DNA from: Enhygromyxa salina
GTDB taxonomy: Bacteria; Myxococcota_A; Polyangia; Nannocystales; Nannocystaceae
Assembly (NCBI RefSeq): GCF_000737335.2
Contig: NZ_JMCC02000013.1
Coordinates: forward strand, 50,620-114,619
Reading direction: 5' to 3'
Length of the DNA: 64,000 bases
The translations under genes were made by a program, and so were the position numbers. Below are positions 20,539 to 29,070 of this stretch, piece after piece; within the stretch, counting starts at the first letter, position 1, and each line of letters opens with the position of its first letter. Below the pieces are notes generated by a model, which did not search any database, was not told the origin of the DNA, and worked only from the letters and a program-made list of their open reading frames with translations.

Positions 20539-22305
20539 TCACTTCTTGGGTTTGGCCTTGGTCTTGGCCTTCGCCTTCGAGGCGAGGGTCTTCGTCCACC
20601 CCACCAGCGCGTCCAAGAACGCCGGGTCGACCGGCCGCGGCTCGAGATAGCTGGTCTGGTTCGAGACCCCCTCTTCGCGCTTGAAGTGATGATCCAGCTC
20701 CGGGAACCGCTCGATCGTGGCGTCGCGCTTGTACTTGCGCGCGGCCGCGCTGAGGGCCGCGAGGTCCTTGACGGGATCGGTCTCGAAGTCCTTGCCGCCT
20801 TGCGCGATCCACATGGGCACCAGCGCACGAAACACCAGCGCCTCGGGATCTTCGACGAGGATCTCGCCGTACCACTGGGCCATCGGCTGCAGCTGCTTGG
20901 GCAAGCCAGTGCCGGTCTCGAGCGCGGTGAGGATGTCCTTTTGGGCGGCGAACAGCTCGCGATAGCTGCGCCCCAGCGTTGCCAGCAGCGCCACGCCAAT
21001 GATCTCGCGAGGCCGCTCGGCCGCGAGCGACAGCGCCCGCCAACCACCCTCGGCGTGGCCAACGGCGATGACCCGATCGGGATCGACCTCGGGCTGGACG
21101 AGCAAGGTCCGAAAGGCCCGGCGCGCGTCGGTGCGCTGCCCAACCCAGCTCGGCTCCGCGTCCTCGCTCTGCCCGACGCCGCGCTCGTCGTAGCGCAGCA
21201 CCACGAAGCCCGCGTTGGCCAGCGCGTCGGTGATCTCGTGGTAGCCCAAGTCGACCGCGGGCGGCCCGGCGAACCCATGGCGATCCGCCGAGACGCTGCC
21301 GCCCAGAAACACGACCGCTGGGTACGGACCCTTGCCGTGAACGGCCGGGTCCGGGACCAACACCTCACCGCGCAAGACCGGGTCGTCCTGTTGGCCCGGC
21401 AGCTCGACGTCGCGGATCGAGAAGCTCGCGCCCGCTGGCATCTTGTAAGTGAGCGCCGTCGGTCCCGTGACCTCCCAGTCCGGCCACTGCGGGTGGACGA
21501 TCGGCGTGACCACCAGCTCGTCGTCAGGCACCTCGATCCGGGTGATGCGTCCGCTCTCCAGCCAGATCTCTTCGCCCAGGCTGGTGTCGAGCACGACCGT
21601 CTCGCCCTCTCGCTTGACCTTGGCGGACCACGGATCCGCGCGCCCAGCCGACAAGCTGATCAGCCGCCACTCGTTGTCGCCGACCTTCAGCTCGCGCAGC
21701 GCGAGCATCAGCTCCTCGTGGATCGTTGACATGTAGCCCATGTACGCGGTGCCCGGCTCGTAGCCGAGCTCGGCCTTCTCGACCGCGTCGAGGCCGGCGT
21801 CGGCTTCGATGTTGAGCAGCGATTGGCTTGGCTGGACAGCGAAGCGCAGCTCGGCCGCCATCGATCGTTCCCAGCCCTCCACGAGATCACCGCGCGCGTC
21901 GATGAGCAGCTCGGCCGCGAAGCGCAGCGGCTTGCCGCCGGGGGGCAGCAGCTCGACCAAGGTCGAGAACTTGTGGAGCGTCTGACCGTCGCGCTGAACC
22001 GGACCGTCGTAGCGCCCAAACGAGCGCCCGATCTGCTCGCCGCCCTGGATGAAGGTGAACCCACGGATCTCGCCCGGCTTGTACAGCCCGACGAGCGCGC
22101 GCGACGGCTCGACGACCTCGCCCACCTCGCTCGCGGCGTCCTCGGGCGCCGTGGCCTGCGTGCCAGACGGCGGCGTCGCCAGACACCCACACAGACCCAG
22201 CGCGATGGCGCCAGCCACCCCACGAAGGCGTCCGCGAGCGGACGAGAAGCCCTCGCCCGAGCCAACAAAAAATTGAGCGGCAATCCCTGGCCAAGCGCGA
22301 CGCAT
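20539..22305 (-). CDS. Alpha/beta-hydrolase-fold lipoprotein lacking the nucleophile serine
   Basis: 588 residues. A signal peptide ends in lipobox LCGC. The N-terminal 290 residues are a beta-rich domain of unknown type. From about residue 300 the alpha/beta-hydrolase fold is clear: 'YPAVVFLGGSVSADRHG' (oxyanion region), 'GFVVLRYDERGVGQSE', and the nucleophile elbow read as VGHAEGGW. The expected Ser in G-x-S-x-G is Ala418. The candidate acid (GGKDFETD) and His (ELDHHF) remain. This fold is used by S9/S33-type peptidases and esterases; loss of the serine predicts no hydrolysis by the normal route, so a binding role or a sequence error are alternatives. It ends in a Lys/Ala-rich tail. Confidence 0.75.
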   Translation of the reverse strand: MRRAWPGIAAQFFVGSGEGFSSARGRLRGVAGAIALGLCGCLATPPSGTQATAPEDAASEVGEVVEPSRALVGLYKPGEIRGFTFIQGGEQIGRSFGRYDGPVQRDGQTLHKFSTLVELLPPGGKPLRFAAELLIDARGDLVEGWERSMAAELRFAVQPSQSLLNIEADAGLDAVEKAELGYEPGTAYMGYMSTIHEELMLALRELKVGDNEWRLISLSAGRADPWSAKVKREGETVVLDTSLGEEIWLESGRITRIEVPDDELVVTPIVHPQWPDWEVTGPTALTYKMPAGASFSIRDVELPGQQDDPVLRGEVLVPDPAVHGKGPYPAVVFLGGSVSADRHGFAGPPAVDLGYHEITDALANAGFVVLRYDERGVGQSEDAEPSWVGQRTDARRAFRTLLVQPEVDPDRVIAVGHAEGGWRALSLAAERPREIIGVALLATLGRSYRELFAAQKDILTALETGTGLPKQLQPMAQWYGEILVEDPEALVFRALVPMWIAQGGKDFETDPVKDLAALSAAARKYKRDATIERFPELDHHFKREEGVSNQTSYLEPRPVDPAFLDALVGWTKTLASKAKAKTKAKPKK

Positions 22306-22327
22306 CCGTCGGACTATATAGCTCGCG

Positions 22328-22984
22328 ATGCCCTGGGACCGAGATCAGATCGCCACTCGCGCTGCGCAAGAACTGCCCAGCGGCAGCGTCGTCAACCTTG
22401 GCATCGGGATCCCAACCCTGATCAGCAACCACCTTCGCCCAGAGCAGAACATCTGCTTGCACTCGGAGAATGGCCTGCTCGGCATGGGGCCGTTCCCGCG
22501 TGAGGACGAGGTCGACGCGCAGATCATCAACGCTGGCAAGCAGACGGTCACGATCGTCGACGGCGGCAGCACCTTCGACTCGGCGCTCAGCTTCGCGATG
22601 ATCCGCGGTCGCCACGTCGACGTCGCCGTGCTCGGGGCCATGCAGGTCAGCCAGCGCGGCGATCTCGCCAACTGGATGGTGCCCGGCAAAAAGGTCGCGG
22701 GGATCGGTGGCGCCATGGACCTCGCTACCGGCGCGCGCAAGGTCATCGCCGTGATGCAACAGCGCGACCGCAAGGGGCGCAGCAAGCTCCTGGACAGCTG
22801 CACCCTGCCGCTGACCGCCATGCGCTGCGTGGATCTGGTGATCACGGATCTCGGCGTGCTGAGGGTCGACCGCACTGGCAACGCAGGCTTCGAGCTCGTC
22901 GAGCTCGCGCCTGGGGTCAGCGAAGACGAGTTCATGGGCGCGACCGGGGCCAGCGTCCGACTGGGCCTGGCCAAGAGCGCGTGA
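22328..22984 (+). CDS. scoB: 3-oxoacid CoA-transferase, beta subunit
   Basis: 218 residues, the standard size of the B subunit. These enzymes move CoA from succinyl-CoA to a 3-oxoacid such as acetoacetate. The conserved opening 'VVNLGIGIPTLISNH' and the catalytic SENG motif (Glu47) are present, with 'GLLGMGPFP' and later 'VDLVITDLGVL'. The A subunit (scoA), which normally sits immediately upstream, is not in the window: the neighbour there is the divergent hydrolase gene. Either the A subunit lies elsewhere or partners with a different gene. Butyrate/acetoacetate (AtoA-type) specificity cannot be excluded. The ATG is 22 bp from the divergent hydrolase start. Confidence 0.85.
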   Translation: MPWDRDQIATRAAQELPSGSVVNLGIGIPTLISNHLRPEQNICLHSENGLLGMGPFPREDEVDAQIINAGKQTVTIVDGGSTFDSALSFAMIRGRHVDVAVLGAMQVSQRGDLANWMVPGKKVAGIGGAMDLATGARKVIAVMQQRDRKGRSKLLDSCTLPLTAMRCVDLVITDLGVLRVDRTGNAGFELVELAPGVSEDEFMGATGASVRLGLAKSA

Positions 22985-23045
22985 GCTACCGCAACGCCGT
23001 GGGGGTTTCATCGGCGAATGGTTCGTGTAGGTTGCGACTCCTTCC

Positions 23046-23118
23046 GGGCTCGTAGCTCAATTGGCAGAGCAGCGGACTCTTAATCCGCGGGTTGGAGGTT
23101 CGATTCCTCCCGGGCTCA
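23046..23118 (+). tRNA. tRNA-Lys (anticodon CTT)
   Basis: A complete cloverleaf of 73 nt. Acceptor 23046-23052 pairs with 23111-23117 (two G-U pairs), D-stem gctc/gagc, anticodon stem gcgga/tccgc with loop ctcttaa (anticodon CTT, lysine), T-stem ggagg/cctcc with loop ttcgatt, discriminator A. CCA is not encoded. It reads AAG codons, the preferred lysine codon in this GC-rich DNA. Confidence 0.97.
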
Positions 23119-23124
23119 TACACT

Positions 23125-23147
23125 GGCCGCCGAATTGGCGGCCTTTG
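23125..23147 (+). terminator. Terminator of tRNA-Lys
   Basis: A 7-bp perfect stem (ggccgcc / ggcggcc, loop gaatt) followed by TTTGT, seven bases after the tRNA. Confidence 0.85.
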
Positions 23148-23351
23148 TATTGGTTCTGCCCGCTGCCACGGTGAGTCACTCGAGCTGATCGCAACCCACT
23201 TCGGCGTGGTCGAACTTTGATCGACTCGCCCGCATTCACACGACATCTCATTGCGATGATTGCGACGAATATAGCGACTCGGTCGACAGGCCCGGGGGCT
23301 GTTTGGAAGCCTACTAGACGCGATCGATCATCCCCCGTAGCCTCGGATCGC

Positions 23352-24449
23352 GTGATCAAGTACATCGGCTCGAAGCGCACGCTGCTGCCGGTCGTCCTCG
23401 ACGCCGTCGCAGCGGTCCCTGGCGCCGCTTCAATCATCGATCTGTTCTCGGGGACGTCGCGGGTTGGGCATGCGCTCAAGCGCGCGGGCTACCGCGTGTT
23501 GTCCAACGATCACAACACCTACGCGGCGACCCTGGCGCGCTGCTACGTGGCCGCAGATCTCGAGCAGATGCAGCGCGACGCGACCCGCCTGCTCGCCGAG
23601 CTCGACGCGCTGCCGGGCGAGCCCGGGTGGTTCACGCACACCTTCTGTGAGCGGTCGCGCTTTTTTCAGCCCAAGAACGGCGCGCGGGTCGACGCGATCC
23701 GCGACGCGATCGCGGCCAAGCAGCTCGAGCCCGAGCTCGAGGCGGTGCTGCTGGTCTCACTGATGGAGGCCGCCGACCGGGTCGACTCGACCTGCGGCCT
23801 GCAGATGGCGTACCTCAAGCAGTGGGCCGCGCGCTCGCACAACGACCTGAGCCTGCGCCTGCCAGATCTGGTCCCACGCGCGCCTGCCGGCAAGAGCGAG
23901 GCGCACCAGCTCGACGCGCTCGCGGCCGCGCACGAGCTCACGGCCGACGTCGCCTACCTCGACCCGCCCTACAACCAGCACAGCTACCTGTCGAACTACC
24001 ACGTGTGGGAGTCGCTGGTGCTGTGGGATCAACCCGAGGTCTATGGCATCGCGTGCAAGCGCGTCGACTGCCGCACGCGCAAGAGCCCGTACAATTCCAA
24101 GCGCAAGTTCCACGCTGCGCTGGCCGAGCTGATCGCCGCCGTCCAAGCCAAGGTCCTGCTGGTCTCGTTCAACAACGAGGGCTACATCGAGCGCGAGCAG
24201 ATGGAGGCGATGCTCTCGACCCGCGGGCGCGTGACCGTGCTGACCCACGACTACAAGCGCTACGTCGGGGCGCAGATCGGCATCTACAACCCCAGCGGTG
24301 AGAAGGTCGGCGCGGTCAGCCACCTGCGCAATCTCGAGTACTTGTACGTGGTCGAGACCGACGCGCTCGAGCAGCCGCTGCAGCTGACGGCGCCGATCGA
24401 TCCATCCGCCGAGGCCGCGGACGAGCCCCAGACCGAGCTGTTCGAGTAG
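23352..24449 (+). CDS. D12-class N6-adenine DNA methyltransferase, solitary
   Basis: 365 residues. It methylates adenine N6 in DNA using S-adenosylmethionine. The N-terminal 'IKYIGSKRTLLP' is the D12/Dam-family opening, 'IIDLFSGTSRVGHAL' is the AdoMet-binding motif I, and DPPY (Asp204-Tyr207, in 'YLDPPYNQHSY') is the catalytic motif IV. Motif order fits the alpha group. GTG at 23352 begins exactly at the conserved segment; a frame reaching back to 23217 covers a more AT-rich leader and is rejected. No restriction endonuclease or specificity subunit is nearby, so it is an orphan, perhaps regulatory. It sits directly after a tRNA. Confidence 0.85.
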   Translation: MIKYIGSKRTLLPVVLDAVAAVPGAASIIDLFSGTSRVGHALKRAGYRVLSNDHNTYAATLARCYVAADLEQMQRDATRLLAELDALPGEPGWFTHTFCERSRFFQPKNGARVDAIRDAIAAKQLEPELEAVLLVSLMEAADRVDSTCGLQMAYLKQWAARSHNDLSLRLPDLVPRAPAGKSEAHQLDALAAAHELTADVAYLDPPYNQHSYLSNYHVWESLVLWDQPEVYGIACKRVDCRTRKSPYNSKRKFHAALAELIAAVQAKVLLVSFNNEGYIEREQMEAMLSTRGRVTVLTHDYKRYVGAQIGIYNPSGEKVGAVSHLRNLEYLYVVETDALEQPLQLTAPIDPSAEAADEPQTELFE

Positions 24450-24596
24450 TCGCGGCACCCGTGAGGTCGCGCCAACGGCGGCGGGAATGCCGAGCTCCGT
24501 TCGGGCGTCGCCGGCCCCTCGCGCCGAAACCACGCACCACACGCCGCGAGTTTCGACTTCTGCCAGGCCCAGCCTAAGATCCCGCCGGACCTCGAC

Positions 24597-25145
24597 ATGT
24601 TCTTTCGCGCCCTCGCCTACATCGTGCTCGGCTGGCTGCTGCTCGCAGCGGTGGCCGGGCTTGGGCATGTGTTCGAGCTGAGCATCATGCTGCCGTCGAC
24701 GACAGCGGTGCTGCTGGTCCACCTCGCGTTCTCGCGCGAGGGCGAGCTGCCGGCCAAGCTCGCGATCGCGACGGTGCTTGGCTACCTCGAGGATCTTCAC
24801 CAAGGCGGTCCGCTCGGCACGCTGATCCTGGCCCATCAGGTCTCGTTCTTGGCGCTGTACTGGGCTTCCGGCCGGCTCGCGCTGCACGGCTGGCTGTCTC
24901 GGGCCGCCGCGTCGATGCTCGCCGTGGCGGTCATCGATCTCGCCACCTGGGGCACGTTGATGGTGCTCGCGGATCCCATGCGGATCCCTCGTGATGCGCT
25001 GATGGTGTCGCTGTGGCAGGCGCGCTGGCACGTGATCGCCACGTTCTTGGTCGCCCACCCGGTCTGGCTGCTGACGACGTGGCTGCTCCGTCGGCTGCGG
25101 CTCGAGCAAGCCCCCACGCCGGAACCAACGGAGGCCGCCCCGTGA
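24597..25145 (+). CDS. mreD: Rod-shape-determining membrane protein MreD
   Basis: 182 residues with five or six hydrophobic helices, matching the size and profile of MreD, an inner-membrane partner of MreC in the elongasome. Sequence identity in this family is low, so the call leans on context: it overlaps by four bases (GTGA) with a PBP2 gene, which in turn overlaps rodA. The typical MreD segment 'LGYLEDLHQGGPLGTLIL' (after the second helix) is present. mreB and mreC are not in the window. Confidence 0.8.
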   Translation: MFFRALAYIVLGWLLLAAVAGLGHVFELSIMLPSTTAVLLVHLAFSREGELPAKLAIATVLGYLEDLHQGGPLGTLILAHQVSFLALYWASGRLALHGWLSRAAASMLAVAVIDLATWGTLMVLADPMRIPRDALMVSLWQARWHVIATFLVAHPVWLLTTWLLRRLRLEQAPTPEPTEAAP

Positions 25146-27400
25146 GCCGCGAGAAGTCCAAGCCGCGCGCGGGCTTCTCGAGCGAGGGGTTTCGGGCTGC
25201 GATCGCCCGTCGGGCCAAGCGCTCGAGCGGCGGATCGGGATCGGGCTCGGGCTCGGGCCCCAACTCCGACTCCGGCGCGGGCTCGGGTTCCGGCTCGAGC
25301 GGCGACCGCAAGCAGCTCTCGCGCCGCAGCCCCTCCGACGACGTCCGCGTGCTCAAGCCGCGACTGCAGGCGTTCGTGATCATCGGCGGCCTGATCTTTC
25401 TCAGCCTGATCGTCCGCCTGTTCCAGCTGCAAATTCTAGAGGGCGTGCACTTCGCCCGCCGGGCCGAGCAGAACTTCGTCGACACGATCGACGTCGAGGC
25501 TCCCCGCGGTCGGATCTTCGACACCAAGGGTCGCCCGCTGGCGACCAACCACGCGACCTATGCCCTGTATGTGACGGCGATCCCCCGGGTCCAGGTGGAG
25601 TCCGACGAGCCCGGCGAAGAGCCCAAGATCGTGCGCATGCCGATCGACGATCAGCAGATCATCGACCTCGGCGCGCTGATTGACTTCGTTGACGAGGACG
25701 ACCGGGCCAGCTTCGTGGAGAAGCTCGATCGCCTGCGCGCCGACGAGCGCAACGGTCGCTACGCCGTGGCCGTCCGCAACAACCTGTCGTGGGACGAGAA
25801 CGCCCGCATCCAGACCCGTGGGTTCGACACCTGGGTCGAGATCCGCGAGTCCGCGCGCCGCTACTACCCCGAGCACGAGCTGGCCGCGTTCGTGACCGGC
25901 TTCATGCGAGAGATCGGCCGCAACGCGCTCGAGGACACCCGCTACATCGACTACCGCCCGGGTGATCGGATCGGGGTGACCGGGATCGAGCGACAGTGGG
26001 AAAACTACCTGCGCGGGCGACTTGGCGAGCGATCGCGGGTGGTCGATGCGCTCGGCCGCGAGGTCGCCGAGGCGCCGCCGGCCGCGGTCGCGGCCCTGCC
26101 CCCCGACCGCGAGCCGATCCCGGGCCAGGACATCTACCTCAGCTTGGATCTGGATCTGCAGCGCGTCGCCGCCACCGCCCTCGCGGGCGAGTCCATGGAG
26201 GGGCCGTCTGGCGACGCGCTCTCGCTTGGCGGGAGCCTTGGCGGCATGGGGGCGGTCAAGCGCGCGGGCGGAGCGATCGCCATGGAGGTTCAGACCGGCC
26301 GGATCATCGCGATGGTCTCGTCGCCCGCGATCGACCCCAACGTGTGGGAGGGTCGGATCACCCGGCAGCAATACGAAGACTGGCTCAACTCGCCGTTCAA
26401 GCCCTTCGTCGACAAGACCGTCCAAGAGAACTTCTACCCTGGCAGCACCTACAAGGTGGTCTCGGCCCTCGCGATGCTCGAGGAGCCAAACTTCAACCCC
26501 GAAGAGACCATCGAGTGCGACGGCTACGTCGAGTACGGCGGCCGACGCTTCAACGACACGCACAGGCACGGGATCATCAACCTCGAGCAGGCGATCGTGC
26601 AGAGCTGCAACGTGTACTTCTACCACTTGGCGATCGAGAAGGACCTCACCCTCGCCCGGATGGAAGAGGTCGCCCGGCGGCTCGGGCTGGGCGAGCGCAC
26701 CGGCTTGGGCATCAACGCGGAGGTGCCGGGGGTGGTCCCAACCGAGGCCTCCGAGGCCCGCCAGGGCACGTTTCAGCGCGGCGTCCGGCTGAACTCGGCG
26801 ATCGGGCAGGGCAACGTCAAGGCGACGGTGCTTCAGATCGCGGTGCTGTATGCGGCGCTCGCCAACGGCGGGTACGTCGTCACGCCCTCGTTGGTCGATC
26901 GGGTCGAGACCTCGGACAACAAGCTGGTGCTGCAGACCGAGCCCAAGTTCAAGCAATCCGAGCCCGTGATCGCGCCCTTTGATCGGCAGCGGATCCACAA
27001 GGGCCTGATCGGCGTGGTCAACAGCGAGCTCGGCACCGCCTACAGCGAGCGCCTCTCCAGCGTGACCGTGGCCGGCAAGACCGGCACCGCGCAGGTCGGC
27101 ATCGATCCCAAAGAAGGCGAAGAATTGATCGAGGGTTGGGACGTGACCAAGGACCACGCGTGGTTCGCCAGCTACGCCCCGGCCGAGAACCCCGAGATCG
27201 TCGTGGTCGCGCTGGTCGCCCACGGCGGCGTCGGAGCCGACGCCGCCGCCCCGATCGTGATGCGCGTGATCGATCACTACCTGGGCTCGAAGGGCGCGCA
27301 AGGCGATCTGTCGGCCCACCCGCGCGCGCCTGGGGTCCCGCCGCCGCTGCCCGGCGAGGCCGAGCGCCAGCGCCAAGCCGAGATCGAGGAGGGCCTGTGA
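25142..27400 (+). CDS. mrdA: Penicillin-binding protein 2 (peptidoglycan transpeptidase)
   Basis: 752 residues. Class B PBP that cross-links peptidoglycan during cell elongation. A cytoplasmic tail of about 75 residues is unusually rich in Gly-Ser (GSGSGSGSGPNSDSG), then one membrane anchor (FVIIGGLIFLSLIVRLF), the PBP dimerisation region with 'APRGRIFDTKGRPLA', and the transpeptidase domain. Catalytic motifs are all present: STYK (Ser435/Lys438), SCN (488-490) and KTGT (646-649). GTG at 25142 overlaps the mreD stop. The Gly-Ser tail is longer than usual for PBP2. Confidence 0.95.
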   Translation: MSREKSKPRAGFSSEGFRAAIARRAKRSSGGSGSGSGSGPNSDSGAGSGSGSSGDRKQLSRRSPSDDVRVLKPRLQAFVIIGGLIFLSLIVRLFQLQILEGVHFARRAEQNFVDTIDVEAPRGRIFDTKGRPLATNHATYALYVTAIPRVQVESDEPGEEPKIVRMPIDDQQIIDLGALIDFVDEDDRASFVEKLDRLRADERNGRYAVAVRNNLSWDENARIQTRGFDTWVEIRESARRYYPEHELAAFVTGFMREIGRNALEDTRYIDYRPGDRIGVTGIERQWENYLRGRLGERSRVVDALGREVAEAPPAAVAALPPDREPIPGQDIYLSLDLDLQRVAATALAGESMEGPSGDALSLGGSLGGMGAVKRAGGAIAMEVQTGRIIAMVSSPAIDPNVWEGRITRQQYEDWLNSPFKPFVDKTVQENFYPGSTYKVVSALAMLEEPNFNPEETIECDGYVEYGGRRFNDTHRHGIINLEQAIVQSCNVYFYHLAIEKDLTLARMEEVARRLGLGERTGLGINAEVPGVVPTEASEARQGTFQRGVRLNSAIGQGNVKATVLQIAVLYAALANGGYVVTPSLVDRVETSDNKLVLQTEPKFKQSEPVIAPFDRQRIHKGLIGVVNSELGTAYSERLSSVTVAGKTGTAQVGIDPKEGEELIEGWDVTKDHAWFASYAPAENPEIVVVALVAHGGVGADAAAPIVMRVIDHYLGSKGAQGDLSAHPRAPGVPPPLPGEAERQRQAEIEEGL

Positions 27401-28524
27401 GCAATCCGCTGATCACGGGACCGCAGACATGGTGGACCGAGCTGCGTCGCAGCATCGACTGGGTCGTGATCACGCTGACCTTCGGCATCATCACGCTGGC
27501 GCTGATCAACCTCAACAGCACCGAGGGCGGCGACTGGAGCGGCGAGCTGGTTCGGGATCAGCTCCGCTTCGTCGGGATCGGGACGGTCCTGATGATCGGC
27601 GTGGCGGCCGTGGACTACCGCGTCTACTACCGCATGGCCTACCCGCTCTACGCGATCGGCGTTGGCTTCGTGCTGTTGGTGCCGATCGTCGGGACCACGA
27701 TCAACAACGCCACCCGCTGGCTGGATCTCGCGTTCGTGCGGATCCAGCCGTCGGAGCTGATGAAGCTGTTGTTGGTGATCGGGCTGGCTCGCTACCTGCA
27801 CAGGCTCACGCGCAAGGACGCGCGGCGAACCATGGTCCAGACCTTGGTGCTACCGGGCTTGTTGGTGCTGACCCCCGCGTTGATGGTCATTCAGCAGCCG
27901 GATCTGAGCACGGGGATCATCTTGATCTTGATCGCGCTGTCGATGCTCGCGGTCACGGAGTTCGACTTCAAGACCTTGCTGACCCTGCTGGTCGCTGGTG
28001 GCATCAGCTTCATGGTCGCGTGGTCGTTCTTCATGCAGGGCTATCAGACCAAGCGCATCGACGTGTGGCTGGACCCCGAGTCCCACCCGGACGAGGCCTA
28101 CCAGATCGTGCAAGCGCGCACGGCGGTGGGCAACGGCGGTTTCTTCGGGCGGGGGATCGGTCAGGGCACCCAGAACGTGCTCGACTTCGTGCCCTACAAA
28201 GAGTCGGACTTCTCGTTCGCCGTGTTCGCCGAAGAGTGGGGCTTCGTTGGCTCAACGATGTTGCTCGCCCTCTACATGAGCCTGGTGCTGTGGTCGATCA
28301 ACCTGGCCTCGCAGGCGCGCGATCGCTTCGCGGCGTGCCTGTGCGTGGGAATTGGCGCGATGTTCTTGTGGCACGCGGTCCTCAATGTCGGGGTCGTGCT
28401 GGAGTTCTTCCCCAACACGGGGTTGCCGCTGCCGTTCTTCTCGCACGGCGGATCCAGCGTGGTCACGCTAATGATCTCGCTGGGCATGTTGATGTCGATC
28501 AGCCGCTCGCGCGAGTGGCGGTGA
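27397..28524 (+). CDS. rodA: Rod-shape glycosyltransferase RodA
   Basis: 375 residues with about ten transmembrane helices. A SEDS-family peptidoglycan glycosyltransferase working with PBP2 in the elongasome. Family signatures: 'NNATRWLDLAFVRIQPSELMK' region, 'QQPDLSTGIILI', 'AYQIVQARTAVGNGGFFGRG' and 'NTGLPLPFFSHGGSSV'. The conserved Asp of the 'QPDLS' segment is present. GTG at 27397 overlaps the PBP2 stop by four bases, indicating translational coupling. Confidence 0.95.
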   Translation: MSNPLITGPQTWWTELRRSIDWVVITLTFGIITLALINLNSTEGGDWSGELVRDQLRFVGIGTVLMIGVAAVDYRVYYRMAYPLYAIGVGFVLLVPIVGTTINNATRWLDLAFVRIQPSELMKLLLVIGLARYLHRLTRKDARRTMVQTLVLPGLLVLTPALMVIQQPDLSTGIILILIALSMLAVTEFDFKTLLTLLVAGGISFMVAWSFFMQGYQTKRIDVWLDPESHPDEAYQIVQARTAVGNGGFFGRGIGQGTQNVLDFVPYKESDFSFAVFAEEWGFVGSTMLLALYMSLVLWSINLASQARDRFAACLCVGIGAMFLWHAVLNVGVVLEFFPNTGLPLPFFSHGGSSVVTLMISLGMLMSISRSREWR

Positions 28525-28574
28525 GCCGATCATCACCGGGCACGCCAACAAGATCGGCGCCGCGACGGATCTCG

Positions 28575-29063
28575 TCACTGGCTCGCCGGCGGATCAGCTG
28601 GCTCCGGCTCCGTGACCACACCGGGCGGGTGGCGGCGCTGAAACCAGGTCACGATCCCGCGCAGGGTTGGGTAGCAGAGCACTGTCACCCAAGCCATCAG
28701 GATCGTCGCGCCCAGCAAGAACGCCGGGATCTTCGAGACGAACAACTCCCACCAGCCACGCCAGTCGTACGCGCGCACGACCGCCCAACCCGGCAGCGGA
28801 TCCCCCAGGGCGACGCTGCCGACCCACAGCTCCGCGAAGTAGATCGCGGCGCCGGTGAGCGGGTTGACGATCGCGGTGCCAGCGTAGACCGCTGGCAAGC
28901 TCGCCCCCAGCATCGGCGCCAGCGCCAGCGCGACGAGCATCCCGGCGAAGGGGATCGGGATCAGCGACAGCCCCAAGCCCAGCGTGAACCCCAGCGCGAT
29001 CCCATGCGGCGACGCGTGGAGCCGCAACAGCCTGCCAATGCCCTGCCGAAGCCGAACGAGCAT
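28575..29063 (-). CDS. DUF2062 membrane protein
   Basis: 162 residues. The segment 'SPHGIALGFTLGLGLSLIPIPF' followed by two to three further helices and 'IVNPLTG' matches the DUF2062 family of small inner-membrane proteins, often found with glycosyltransferases or envelope genes. Function not established. It starts eight bases after the stop of the preceding outer-membrane protein gene, so the two are probably co-transcribed. Confidence 0.75.
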   Translation of the reverse strand: MLVRLRQGIGRLLRLHASPHGIALGFTLGLGLSLIPIPFAGMLVALALAPMLGASLPAVYAGTAIVNPLTGAAIYFAELWVGSVALGDPLPGWAVVRAYDWRGWWELFVSKIPAFLLGATILMAWVTVLCYPTLRGIVTWFQRRHPPGVVTEPEPADPPASQ

Positions 29064-29070
29064 GTGAGGG

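Noticed and set aside
23217..23351. N-terminal extension of the methyltransferase
   Set aside because: More AT-rich, no similarity to the family; the GTG at 23352 starts exactly at the conserved opening.
23046..24449. Prophage or integrative island at tRNA-Lys
   Set aside because: No integrase, phage gene or second copy of the tRNA end is visible; only the methylase is suggestive.
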